Part shown: piece by piece, positions 1 through 8,040 of the stretch
Numbering within the stretch: position 1 is the stretch's first letter
How the letters are laid out: each line of letters begins with the position of its first letter
Assembly: GCA_945877965.1 (NCBI GenBank)
Contig: CAMCTH010000130.1
Span: forward strand, 1 to 9,780
Direction: 5' to 3'
Length of the DNA stretch: 9,780 bases
DNA from: Planctomicrobium piriforme
GTDB lineage: Bacteria > Planctomycetota > Planctomycetia > Pirellulales > PNKZ01
Position numbers and translations under genes: made by a program
The notes under the pieces: model-generated
The model's database searches: none
What the model was told of the DNA's origin: nothing
The model's input: only the letters and a program-made list of their open reading frames with translations

Positions 1-1
1 C

Positions 2-2245
2 GTCTTGGGGTCCGAGTATCGCGATCACTTCTTCATGGCCAACTACACCGGCAACGGCGGCATCGAGACGTTCCGCGTCGTTCCGAACGGTGCGAGCTTC
101 ACGATCGAAAACTATCGCGACTTCCTGAAACCGATTCGCGCGACCGACGTCGACTTCGGCTACGACGGTAAAATGTACATCTCCGACTACGGCGTGTTGG
201 ACTGGACCGGCGAATCGAACCTGGGGCGAATGTACACGTTGTACGATCCCAAGATCGTCACCGACTCCAAGACACAAGAACTCAAATCGCTCTTCGCCGC
301 TGGGTTCGCTCATCGCAGCGAAAAGGAACTCGCTTCGTTGCTCAGCCACGCCGATCAGCGCGTTCGTCAGCGGGCGCAGTTTGTATTGGCCGAACGCGGC
401 GTTCGGGGGATGGTCGAGTTTCTGGCGGTCGCCGTCGGCGGCAAAGCCACCATCCCGCGCCTGCACGGCATTTGGGGCGTCGGACAGATTGCACGAAAAC
501 TCGACCGACGAAGCCATAATGTTCAGGTGGGGCTGCTCTTGCCGCTGCTTAAAGACGCCGATCCGCACGTGCGAGCGCAAACGGCTTACACGCTGGGCGA
601 CATCGGTTTTAAGGCCGGCAATGTGCAACTCACCGCCCTGTTGAAAGATCCGGTGCCGGCGGTGCAAATGCATACCGCTTTGGCACTTGGCAAACTCCGC
701 CATGCCCCAGCCATACCCGGCCTCGTCGAACTACTGCGCGTCAACGACAACAAAGATGCGTATCTCCGCCACGCCGCGTCGCATGCGCTGTCGCTCATCG
801 GCAACGCCGACGCCGCGGCGGCCTTAGCGAAGGACGAATCCCCGGCCGTGCGACTCGGGGCGGTTCTCGCGCTCCGTCGACTCGGCGATCGTCGCGTTAC
901 GCAGTTCCTCGACGACGCCAAACCGGCCGTCGTCGCTGAAGCGGCCCGTGCGATCAACGATCTGATGTGGGACGACGCGACCGCCGCGCTCGCCGATCGC
1001 CTGCCGCAGTTCACCGCCGCCACCTCATTTGAGTCGGACCCGATTTTGCGCCGCAGCATCAACGCCGCTTACCTACGCGGCAGCGATGCCGATCTCGGGG
1101 CCGTGCTCGACGTGATCAGCCACCGCAACGTCTCCGACGCCGTGCGGGCCGAAGCGGTTCGCACCGTCGCCGACTGGGTCCGCCCGACGACCCGCGATCG
1201 CGTGACCGGCATGTGGCGCCCGACGCCGGCCCGGCCGACGGAGCCGGTCGAACGAATCGTCAACGAGCGATTCACCTCGCTGCTGGCCGTCGTATCGGGC
1301 GCGCTGCAAAGCGACGTCATCCGCCTCGCGACACAGTTGAACTTGAAGGTCGACGAACCGCTGTTCCTGGGCATGGTCGGCGACGATCAGCTAGCCGTCG
1401 AGTCACGCGCCGCCGCGTTGCAACTGCTGGCGACGCGGAAATCGAAGCACACCGACGCCGCCGCAACCCGAGCCTTGAGCGACAAGCTGCCGCAACTCCG
1501 CAGCGCCGCCCGCAATGCCTTAGCAACGACGCAACCGGAGCGAGCCGTCGAGTCGCTGAGCGAAGTTCTCGCCGCCGACGGCGATCTAAGCGAACGGCAA
1601 GACGCCCTTCTCACGCTCGCGTCGGTAAAGCGACCGGAGTCGGACAAACAACTGCTCGAATGGCTCACACGCCTCGAATCGGGAAAAGTTCCCGACGCGC
1701 TGGCCCTCGACGTCCTGAAAGCGGCCGAGACGCGCGAGACGCCGGAGATCACCAAGCCTTTCAAAAAGATCACCGCGAATCTCGATGCCGCCCCAACGAT
1801 GTTAGAAAAACATCGCTGGTCGGTCGTCGGCGGCGATGCCGATCGCGGTCGACAACTCTTCGCGAGCCATCGCAATGCCCAATGCGTCCGCTGCCACAAA
1901 GTCGGCGACCAAGGGGGCGACGCCGGACCGAACCTCTCCAAGGTCGCCGAGAAGAACAATCGTGAGTATCTGCTGCAAGCACTGGTCGAGCCCGACGCGA
2001 AGATCGCGCAAGGGTTCGGCAGCGTCGTGTTGGCGATGTCCGACGGCACGCTGCTGGCCGGCGTCTTGAAGGAAGAGACGAAGGAGAAGCTGACGGTCGT
2101 CACGCCCGACGGCAAGACGGTCACCGTCGCGGCCGACGACGTCGAAGACCGCACGCCGCCGAAGTCGCCAATGCCGTCGATGCACCCCGTCCTGCAACGC
2201 CGCGAAATCCGCGACCTCGTCGAGTTCTTGTCGACACTCAAATAG
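2..2245 (+). CDS. PVC-type haem-binding HEAT-repeat protein with membrane-bound dehydrogenase-like N-terminus (5' partial)
   Basis: The frame is open from base 2 and the gene clearly starts upstream of the window; the TTG at 5 is only the first possible start inside it. Residues below count from that TTG. Residues 1-85 (motifs ANYTGNGGIETFRV and DVDFGYDGKMYISDYG) look like the last blades of the glucose/sorbosone dehydrogenase-like propeller of TIGR02604 'membrane-bound dehydrogenase' proteins. Residues about 95-330 are HEAT/ARM-type helical repeats (for example DPHVRAQTAYTLGDIG), followed by more helical sequence to about 590. The C-terminal 130 residues are a TIGR02603-type cytochrome c domain with CVRCHK (C627, C630, H631), GPNLSKVAEK, and the closing SPMPSMHP...DLVEFLSTLK. 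Relatives are often about 1000 residues, so several hundred are probably missing here. The role is inferred as a periplasmic or surface electron-transfer or sugar-oxidising protein; the substrate is unknown. The signal peptide is not visible. Confidence 0.9.
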   Translation, partial: VLGSEYRDHFFMANYTGNGGIETFRVVPNGASFTIENYRDFLKPIRATDVDFGYDGKMYISDYGVLDWTGESNLGRMYTLYDPKIVTDSKTQELKSLFAAGFAHRSEKELASLLSHADQRVRQRAQFVLAERGVRGMVEFLAVAVGGKATIPRLHGIWGVGQIARKLDRRSHNVQVGLLLPLLKDADPHVRAQTAYTLGDIGFKAGNVQLTALLKDPVPAVQMHTALALGKLRHAPAIPGLVELLRVNDNKDAYLRHAASHALSLIGNADAAAALAKDESPAVRLGAVLALRRLGDRRVTQFLDDAKPAVVAEAARAINDLMWDDATAALADRLPQFTAATSFESDPILRRSINAAYLRGSDADLGAVLDVISHRNVSDAVRAEAVRTVADWVRPTTRDRVTGMWRPTPARPTEPVERIVNERFTSLLAVVSGALQSDVIRLATQLNLKVDEPLFLGMVGDDQLAVESRAAALQLLATRKSKHTDAAATRALSDKLPQLRSAARNALATTQPERAVESLSEVLAADGDLSERQDALLTLASVKRPESDKQLLEWLTRLESGKVPDALALDVLKAAETRETPEITKPFKKITANLDAAPTMLEKHRWSVVGGDADRGRQLFASHRNAQCVRCHKVGDQGGDAGPNLSKVAEKNNREYLLQALVEPDAKIAQGFGSVVLAMSDGTLLAGVLKEETKEKLTVVTPDGKTVTVAADDVEDRTPPKSPMPSMHPVLQRREIRDLVEFLSTLK

Positions 2246-2278
2246 TAAACAATCAACCAACATAAACGTGGTTTGACT

Positions 2279-2319
2279 CCCCTCTCCCGCCGTATTTCAG
2301 AAATACAGTGGGAGAGGGG
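2279..2319. repeat. Intergenic GC-rich palindromic repeat (REP-like), copy 1
   Basis: The arms CCCCTCTCCC (2279-2288) and GGGAGAGGGG (2310-2319) are perfect 10-bp inverted repeats. Between them GTATTTC (2292-2298) and GAAATAC (2300-2306) pair again, so the unit folds into one long hairpin with a short TCAGA loop and a small internal mismatch. It is followed by a G-rich tail, CCGGGGGTGAGGGG (2320-2333), that ends two bases before the ATG of the next gene. No T-run follows on either strand, so it is not a canonical intrinsic terminator. It may act as an mRNA-stability or attenuation element, or simply be a dispersed repeat. It shares the CCCCTCTCCC edge and a TTCAGAA centre with the palindrome at 5417-5476. 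Confidence 0.8.
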
Positions 2320-2335
2320 CCGGGGGTGAGGGGTA

Positions 2336-4783
2336 ATGAGTCGAGTACAACCTTGGATCTCGCAAACCGCCGGTCTCCTACTCGTCTGCGCGACGTCTTC
2401 ACTCCTCGCCGCCGAGCCCCGCTCCATCAGCGGCATCTATCCGCATCTCGTCTATTGGAATCTCGAAGGGGAATGCGGCACCGGGGCCGTCGTCCCGTGG
2501 GCCGATCGCTTATGGGTCGTCACCTACGCTCCGCACAAGCCGAGCGGTTCGAGCGATAAGCTTTACGAAATCGACGGCGACCTCAAACTGACGACCCGGC
2601 CCGAGAGCATCGGCGGCACGCCTGCCAATCGCTTTATCCACCGCGAGTCGCAGCAACTCTTCATCGGGCCGTATGCGATCGATGCGAATCGCAACGTCCG
2701 CACCATCGGCTATGACAAGATGTTCGGCCGACCGACCGGCAACGCGAGGCACCTCTTCGATCCGGCGAACAAGCTGTACTGCGCGACGATGGAAGAAGGC
2801 TTGTACGAAATCGACGTGAAGTCGCTGGCCGTGAAAGAACTCTGGGCCGACGAACAACGCAAAGCCGGCCGGCACTCCGACTTGCCCGGCTATCACGGCA
2901 AGGGGCTCTACTCGGGCCAGGGGCGCGTGGTCTACGCCAACAACGGCGATCACGACAAGCTCGCGCTGAGCAATCCCGCAGTCCCGTCGGGCGCGCTGGC
3001 CGAATGGGACGGCAAGACCGACCAATGGACCGTCGTCCGACGCACGCAGTTCACCGAAGTCACCGGTCCCGGCGGTCTCGAAGGGAACGCCGATCCCAAT
3101 CGCGATCCGATCTGGAGCATCGGCTGGGACCATCGCTCGCTGATCTTGCAATTGCTCGACGGCGGCAAGTGGTTCTCGTATCGCTTGCCGAAGGGGAGCC
3201 ACAGTTATGACGGCGCGCACGGCTGGAACACGGAATGGCCCCGCATCCGCGACGTCGGCGAACCGACGTTGTTGATGACGATGCACGGCACGTTCTGGCA
3301 TTTCCCCAAGACGTTTTCGCGGGCGAATACGCTCGGCATTCGTCCGCGAAGCAACTATCTCAAAGTCATCGGCGACTTTTGCCGCTGGAAAGACAAGATC
3401 GTCTTCGGCTGCGACGACTCCGCCGCCAATGAGTTCCTGAACAAGCGGGCTGCCAAAGGAAAGCTGGCCGGTCCGGAGCGGAGCCATTCGAACTTGTGGT
3501 TCTTCGAACCGAAACAACTCGACGACCTCGGGCCTGCGCAAGGGGCCGGTGCCGTTTGGTTGAAGGACCCCGTGAAAGCCGGCGACGTAAGCGATCCGTA
3601 TCTCTTCGCCGGTTACGAACGGCGCGGCATCTTTATCGCACACACGGAGCGCGACCCAGTGTCGTTCACGTTCGAAGTCGATCGCGAAGGGCGCGGCCGG
3701 TGGGAGCCGTGGGGACCTGTGTCGGTCGGCTCCTCGCTCTGGCTGCCGATTCCGCCCGACCGCGAAGGGGAATGGATCCGCGTCCGCGTCGATCGCGAGT
3801 GCAAGTCGGCGACGGTGCTGTTTACCGGTTCGAATCCCGACTCGCGGGATAAAAAGCCCGCCGCGATGTTTGCCGGGCTGGCTTCGATCGAGTCCAAGGA
3901 TTTCATCGGCGGCACGTTACATGCCGGCGGCAAAGAAGCCCCCCTGCTCCGCTTCGCCGCAACGGTCGTGAAAGACGGCAGGCCGGAAGAACCGGTGCTA
4001 TACGAACTCGACGGTGATCTACAACTCAAAGCGAGCGACGATGCCAAGCAACTCGCTTGGATGAAAACGAACGCGGCCGTCCCCGAATCGGTGCTTACGT
4101 CCGATCGCGCGTCGCTGATCTACACCGATGCCCGCAAGCGACGCTACCGAATTCCTCGGGGCCCACACTCCCACGGCGATGTGCGAGCGAGCAGTGTTAT
4201 ACCTTTGCGGCTCTGTCGCGAAGTTTGCACGGAGCGGGATCTTTTCAGCGCTGACGGCACGTTCTACGAACTGCCGGCGGAGAACGCCGGCGGCTTCACA
4301 AAGATACGTCCCATCGCGTCGCATCCATTTTTGGCGACCGACTATGCGTCGTGGCGAGGATTGCTGGCGATCAGCGGTCTTTCGCCCGATGACTCCGCCG
4401 GCGAACACGTCGTTCGCTCGGCCGACGGCAAGGCCGCCTTGTGGCTCGGCGCCGTCGACGATCTTTGGAAACTCGGCAAGCCGACTGGATACGGCGGTCC
4501 CTGGAATGAGACAGCCGTCGAGCCGAAAGTCCCGAGCGAGCCGTATCTGTTCCGCGGTTATGATGTGAAATCGTTGAAGCTATCGCATGATGGCCCAGAG
4601 AGCGTCGCCGTCACCGTCGAACTTGACGTCTCCGGCGACGGATTGTGGTTGCCTTATCAACGCTTCAACGTTTCTCCGGCGAGCGAGTTTTTGCATCGCT
4701 TTCCCGATTCGCTCTCTGCCTATTGGGTTCGCGTCGTCGCCGATAAGAAGTGTGTAGCCAACGCGATGTTCACCTACGAGTGA
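2336..4783 (+). CDS. Secreted two-unit repeat protein of unknown function, planctomycete type
   Basis: This is an 815-residue protein. The ATG at 2336 is chosen because it is followed at once by a plausible Sec signal peptide: hydrophobic core about residues 12-24, cleavage near LLAA-EP at 25-27. No standard family is recognised. The sequence has the aromatic- and glycine-rich look of a beta-propeller (repeated 'LYE(I/L)DGDL' and 'GTF..(F/L)P' strands). It consists of two related halves: L76-YEIDGDLKL resembles L555-YELDGDLQL; HGTFWHFP resembles DGTFYELP; the D347-FCRWKDKIVFG segment resembles D669-YASWRGLLAISG; and P421-YLFAGYERRG resembles P736-YLFRGYDVKS. Each half ends in a beta-rich module closing with 'W(I/V)RV.(V/A)D..C....(L/M)FT'. 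No catalytic motif was recognised, so an enzyme or binding role is open. It follows the HEAT-cytochrome gene after 90 bp and precedes the PSCyt1/DUF1549 gene by 27 bp, suggesting co-expression. The only purine-rich stretch upstream (GAGGGG, 2328-2333) belongs to the palindrome's tail and lies just 2 bp from the ATG. Confidence 0.85.
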   Translation: MSRVQPWISQTAGLLLVCATSSLLAAEPRSISGIYPHLVYWNLEGECGTGAVVPWADRLWVVTYAPHKPSGSSDKLYEIDGDLKLTTRPESIGGTPANRFIHRESQQLFIGPYAIDANRNVRTIGYDKMFGRPTGNARHLFDPANKLYCATMEEGLYEIDVKSLAVKELWADEQRKAGRHSDLPGYHGKGLYSGQGRVVYANNGDHDKLALSNPAVPSGALAEWDGKTDQWTVVRRTQFTEVTGPGGLEGNADPNRDPIWSIGWDHRSLILQLLDGGKWFSYRLPKGSHSYDGAHGWNTEWPRIRDVGEPTLLMTMHGTFWHFPKTFSRANTLGIRPRSNYLKVIGDFCRWKDKIVFGCDDSAANEFLNKRAAKGKLAGPERSHSNLWFFEPKQLDDLGPAQGAGAVWLKDPVKAGDVSDPYLFAGYERRGIFIAHTERDPVSFTFEVDREGRGRWEPWGPVSVGSSLWLPIPPDREGEWIRVRVDRECKSATVLFTGSNPDSRDKKPAAMFAGLASIESKDFIGGTLHAGGKEAPLLRFAATVVKDGRPEEPVLYELDGDLQLKASDDAKQLAWMKTNAAVPESVLTSDRASLIYTDARKRRYRIPRGPHSHGDVRASSVIPLRLCREVCTERDLFSADGTFYELPAENAGGFTKIRPIASHPFLATDYASWRGLLAISGLSPDDSAGEHVVRSADGKAALWLGAVDDLWKLGKPTGYGGPWNETAVEPKVPSEPYLFRGYDVKSLKLSHDGPESVAVTVELDVSGDGLWLPYQRFNVSPASEFLHRFPDSLSAYWVRVVADKKCVANAMFTYE

Positions 4784-4810
4784 TCCCCGATTCAAACACG
4801 ACAAAACATC

Positions 4811-7800
4811 ATGCTGCGATTACTCGCCATTACGATTACGGTTCTGATCGGAGCAGCATCCTCATCTGCCGCGGAGCCAGTTCGTTTCAATCGCGACGTC
4901 CGGCCGATCTTGTCGGACAAATGCTTTCGCTGTCATGGGCCTGACTCGGCTGCGCGGCAAGGCGATCTCCGGCTCGATCAACGGGCCGAGGCGCTCGTCG
5001 AACGCGACGGGCATCGCCCGCTCGTCCCCGGCGACGCGCGGGCGAGCACCGTCTATCAGCGGATCACCTCAGCCGACGATGCCGAGCGGATGCCGCCGCC
5101 GGAGTCGGAACTGACGCTCTCCGACGCCGAACGCGACGTGTTGCGTCGCTGGATTGGCGAAGGGGCCGTGTACGAACCGCACTGGTCGTTCACGCCGCCG
5201 CAATCGCCCGTCGTCCCGCAGCCGAAGAACTTGGCCTGGATCAAGAACCCGATCGATGCGTTCGTGTTGGAGCGACTCGAACGCGAAGGGTTGCAGCCAT
5301 CGCCGGAAGCCGATCCCGAGACGCTTTGTCGTCGGCTGCATCTCGATCTAACGGGCCTGCCGCCGACGCCGACGGAGTTAAAGGATTTCGTCAACTCCTA
5401 CTCCCCATCTCCCCCTCTCCCACTCTCACCCTCTGATTCAGAAGAGAAGGAGAGCGGGAGAGGGCGAGAGTGGGAGAAGAGCTACTCTGCGACCGTCGAT
5501 CGCCTACTCGCCTCGCCGCGCTACGGCGAACGGATGGCCGGGCCGTGGCTCGATGCCGCTCGCTATGCCGACACGAACGGCTATCAGACCGACGGGCCGC
5601 GGACGATGTGGCGGTGGCGCGATTGGGTCATCAACGCCTTCAATCAGAACATGCCATACGATCAATTCACGATCGAACAACTCGCCGGTGATTTGCTTCC
5701 TACGCCGACGCTCGAGCAGCGGATCGCCACCGGCTTCAATCGCAATCATCGGATGAACGCCGAAGGAGGAATCATTCCCGAGGAGTTCTTGGTCGAGTAC
5801 GTCGTCGATCGCGTCGAGACGACGTCGACCGTGTGGCTCGGACTCACGCTCGGCTGCGCTCGTTGCCACGATCACAAGTACGATCCCTTCACGCAGCGCG
5901 AGTTCTATCAACTCTTCGCCTTTTTCAATCAAGTCCCCGAGCCGGGCAAGGCGGTTCGCGACGACAACTCGCCGCCGACCATCGCCGCACCAACCGTCGC
6001 CCAGCAAATCGAACTCAAAAAGCTCGATCACGATATTGCTACGGCTCAAGCCGACTGGGACAAGCAGCAGCCCGAAATCGCCGCAGCAGAAAAAGCGTGG
6101 GTCTTGAAATCGCAGCGATTGTTCGGCGATTGGACGATCACTGACGGGCTGATTCACCGTTACCGGTTCGACGGCGCGCTCGACGACGACGTCGGGCCGC
6201 CGCTGCCCGGGCCGGTCCTGCCGCCGGAAGAGATGCCGACGTTCGCCGGCGGGCCGTTCGCCGAGGCGTTGGTGTTCGACGGTTCGTTTGATCTCGGCTT
6301 CGGCAAGCCGTTGGAATTCGATAGCGAGAAGCCCTTTTCTTCCGCGGTTTGGATCAAGCCCGAGCGCGCGACGGCCACGATCTATGCCGCGATGGACCCC
6401 GACTCGTCGTACATCGGCGTCGAGCTACGTCTGATCGACGGGCGGATCGAACTGATCCTGTCGAATCGAATTCTCGACGATGCGATTCGCGTCCGGACGA
6501 AATCGACCGTACCGCTCAACGCCTGGTCGCACGTTGCCTGGACCTATGAAGGGGTGAAGCTGGCCGAGCGAGTGCGGATCTACGTCGATGGTCGGCCGGT
6601 CGAGACGGAGACCTTGGCCGACACGCTGAGTAACAAGTTTGTCGCCACAGCGCCGTTGCGCGTCGGCTCGGAGGGGACGCGGCCCGAGTTTCGCGGCCGC
6701 ATGGCCGATCTGCGGTTCTACGATCGGCAACTCGCGACGGACGACGCGGCGATCGTCTACTGCGGACTGTCGCTTCGCGGGTTGGTTCAGGCGTACGACG
6801 ATGACCGCGAACCGGCGGTGCGAATCAAACTGCGCGAGTATTTTTTGCGGCATGTCGCCGACGAGGCAATCCAAACGGCTCGCAAGAAGCTGCAAACCGC
6901 CGTCGCCGCGCGAACCGAGTTTTTGAAAAACGTGCCGACGACGATGGTGATGCACGATCAGCCGGGCCTGCGCGCGACGCACTTGCTGTTGCGCGGCGAG
7001 TACGACAAGCCGGGCGACGCAGTGTCGGCCGGCGTGCCGCAGGCGGTTCCCGTCGCGCTCGCCGCGGACGGCAAGGTCGATCGCTTGGCGCTCGCGCGCT
7101 GGCTCGTCGATCCGCGGCATCCGCTCACGGCGCGAGTCGCCGTCAATCGGCTTTGGCAATTGCATTTCGGCGTCGGCCTGGTGAAGACGGTCGAGGATTT
7201 CGGTTCGCAAGGCGAATTACCTTCGCATCCGGAACTGCTCGATTGGCTGGCAACCGAGTTCATCCGCAGCGGCTGGGATGTAAAGCACCTACAGAAGTTG
7301 ATCGTCTCGAGCGCGACCTACCGGCAAAGCTCGCGCACGACTCCGACGCTGACGGCTCGCGATCCGGAGAACCGACTGGTCGCGCGCGGCGCGCGGTTCC
7401 GTTTACCGGCCGAAGCGGTTCGCGATGCAGCTCTGCACGCGTCGGGCCTGCTGACGGAACGGATCGGCGGCCCGTCGGTGAAGCCGTATCAACCGGCCGG
7501 CCTGTGGGAAGAATTGGCGACGACCAACATTCGCTATGACCAAGATCACGGTCCCGACTTGTATCGTCGCGGACTGTATGTCTATCGTAAGCGAACCGTC
7601 GCCCCGCCCGGCTTGGCGACGTTCGATGCCGCGGGGCGCGAAGCGTGCGTCGTCCGTCCGTCGCGCACGAACACACCGCTACAAGCGCTGAACCTGCTCA
7701 ACGACGTCGCCTTTGTCGAAGCGGCGCGAGCTCTTGCCGCGCGGATGCTGAAAGACGGCGGCGACACGACGGCCGAGCGCATTGAGCATGGTTTTCGTCT

Positions 7801-8020
7801 CGCCCTCGGTCGCAGTCCCACGGCGGCCGAGACGCAGTTGTTGCAACGAGGCTATGAGCGGCGACTCGCGGAGTTCCGCGAGGATGCCAAAGCGACGGCC
7901 GCGCTGTTGAGCCAAGGCGAAAGCCCGATCGATCCCAAGCTGAATGCCGCGGAATTGGCGGCTTGGACGACGGTCGGCAGCGTGTTGTTTAATCTCGATG
8001 AGTTCGTGACCCGCGAGTAA
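4811..8020 (+). CDS. PSCyt1-DUF1549 (PSCyt2)-LamG-DUF1553 (PSD1) surface protein
   Basis: This is a 1069-residue secreted protein. Residues 1-21 form a Sec signal peptide (cleavage near SSAA-EP). The PSCyt1 cytochrome domain follows, with the covalent-haem motif CFRCHGPD (C38, C41, H42) and a candidate distal ligand M94 in [13 protein letters not shown]1549 covers about 145-375, with [40 protein letters not shown] and [12 protein letters not shown] (C349, C352, H353). A charged, probably coiled-coil linker lies near 397-440. A LamG/concanavalin-like domain lies near 447-650 ([36 protein letters not shown]). DUF1553 (PSD1) covers about 758-1015 ([22 protein letters not shown], split here as [10 protein letters not shown] and [12 protein letters not shown]) with C-terminal [11 protein letters not shown]. 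Residues 198-226 are an atypical Ser/Pro- then Glu/Arg-rich insert encoded by a palindromic repeat. No Shine-Dalgarno precedes the ATG. The gene is paired, 20 bp apart, with a DUF1501 gene, as is common in planctomycetes. Activity is unproven; LamG suggests glycan or surface binding. Confidence 0.93.
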   Translation: MLRLLAITITVLIGAASSSAAEPVRFNRDVRPILSDKCFRCHGPDSAARQGDLRLDQRAEALVERDGHRPLVPGDARASTVYQRITSADDAERMPPPESELTLSDAERDVLRRWIGEGAVYEPHWSFTPPQSPVVPQPKNLAWIKNPIDAFVLERLEREGLQPSPEADPETLCRRLHLDLTGLPPTPTELKDFVNSYSPSPPLPLSPSDSEEKESGRGREWEKSYSATVDRLLASPRYGERMAGPWLDAARYADTNGYQTDGPRTMWRWRDWVINAFNQNMPYDQFTIEQLAGDLLPTPTLEQRIATGFNRNHRMNAEGGIIPEEFLVEYVVDRVETTSTVWLGLTLGCARCHDHKYDPFTQREFYQLFAFFNQVPEPGKAVRDDNSPPTIAAPTVAQQIELKKLDHDIATAQADWDKQQPEIAAAEKAWVLKSQRLFGDWTITDGLIHRYRFDGALDDDVGPPLPGPVLPPEEMPTFAGGPFAEALVFDGSFDLGFGKPLEFDSEKPFSSAVWIKPERATATIYAAMDPDSSYIGVELRLIDGRIELILSNRILDDAIRVRTKSTVPLNAWSHVAWTYEGVKLAERVRIYVDGRPVETETLADTLSNKFVATAPLRVGSEGTRPEFRGRMADLRFYDRQLATDDAAIVYCGLSLRGLVQAYDDDREPAVRIKLREYFLRHVADEAIQTARKKLQTAVAARTEFLKNVPTTMVMHDQPGLRATHLLLRGEYDKPGDAVSAGVPQAVPVALAADGKVDRLALARWLVDPRHPLTARVAVNRLWQLHFGVGLVKTVEDFGSQGELPSHPELLDWLATEFIRSGWDVKHLQKLIVSSATYRQSSRTTPTLTARDPENRLVARGARFRLPAEAVRDAALHASGLLTERIGGPSVKPYQPAGLWEELATTNIRYDQDHGPDLYRRGLYVYRKRTVAPPGLATFDAAGREACVVRPSRTNTPLQALNLLNDVAFVEAARALAARMLKDGGDTTAERIEHGFRLALGRSPTAAETQLLQRGYERRLAEFREDAKATAALLSQGESPIDPKLNAAELAAWTTVGSVLFNLDEFVTRE
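5398..5487. repeat. In-frame palindromic repeat insertion, copy 2, flanked by CTACTC direct repeats
   Basis: Inside the DUF1549 coding region, CTCCCACTCTCaCCCTCT (5417-5434) and AGAGGGcGAGAGTGGGAG (5459-5476) are inverted repeats that match at 17 of 18 positions, and pairing extends one base outward (T5416-A5477). The hexamer CTACTC occurs at 5398-5403 and again at 5482-5487, exactly 84 bp apart, like a target-site duplication. The segment adds 28 codons without breaking the frame. One of the other two + frames has a TGA at 5434-5436. The encoded peptide is low-complexity (Ser/Pro-rich, then Glu/Lys/Arg-rich) and lies between the conserved '[15 protein letters not shown]' and '[13 protein letters not shown]' blocks, where relatives usually have a short variable loop. 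Shared features with the 2279-2319 repeat are CCCCTCTCCC (5412-5421) and a central TTCAGAA. Insertion is inferred; the palindrome and direct repeats are seen. Confidence 0.8.
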
Positions 8021-8040
8021 CTCTGTTTTCGAAAATACAC

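Noticed and set aside
2273..2301. TTGACT (2273-2278) as a -35 box for the second gene
   Set aside because: No good -10 hexamer lies at 16-18 bp; TTCAGA is at the right distance but poor, and the site is overlapped by the palindrome.
2279..2319. The strong intergenic hairpin as an intrinsic terminator of the first gene
   Set aside because: Neither strand has a T-run after the stem; a G-rich tail follows instead, and a related palindrome occurs inside a coding region.
2378..2391. A lipoprotein signal at LLLVC (residues 14-18) of the second gene
   Set aside because: The residue before the cysteine is Val rather than Gly, Ala or Ser, and the hydrophobic core continues beyond it to a better signal peptidase I site near residue 26.
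1387..2436. A long open frame on the minus strand (349 codons) overlapping the end of the HEAT-cytochrome gene
   Set aside because: The + strand frame carries recognisable HEAT and haem-binding motifs; the minus product has biased, low-complexity Ser/Arg/Ala composition typical of antisense frames in GC-rich DNA.
2510..3643. A 377-codon minus-strand frame inside the 815-residue protein gene
   Set aside because: It shows no recognisable motif or signal, and mirrors the codon pattern of the + strand gene, which has a signal peptide and an internal duplication supporting its frame.
6425..7210. A 261-codon minus-strand frame within the DUF1549/DUF1553 gene
   Set aside because: It lies antisense to LamG and DUF1553 domain sequence, with Arg-rich composition and no independent support.
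8026..8035. Palindrome TTTTCGAAAA between the DUF1549/DUF1553 gene and the DUF1501 gene
   Set aside because: At 10 bp with no loop it cannot form a useful hairpin, and as a single AT-rich site it is not enough to call an operator.
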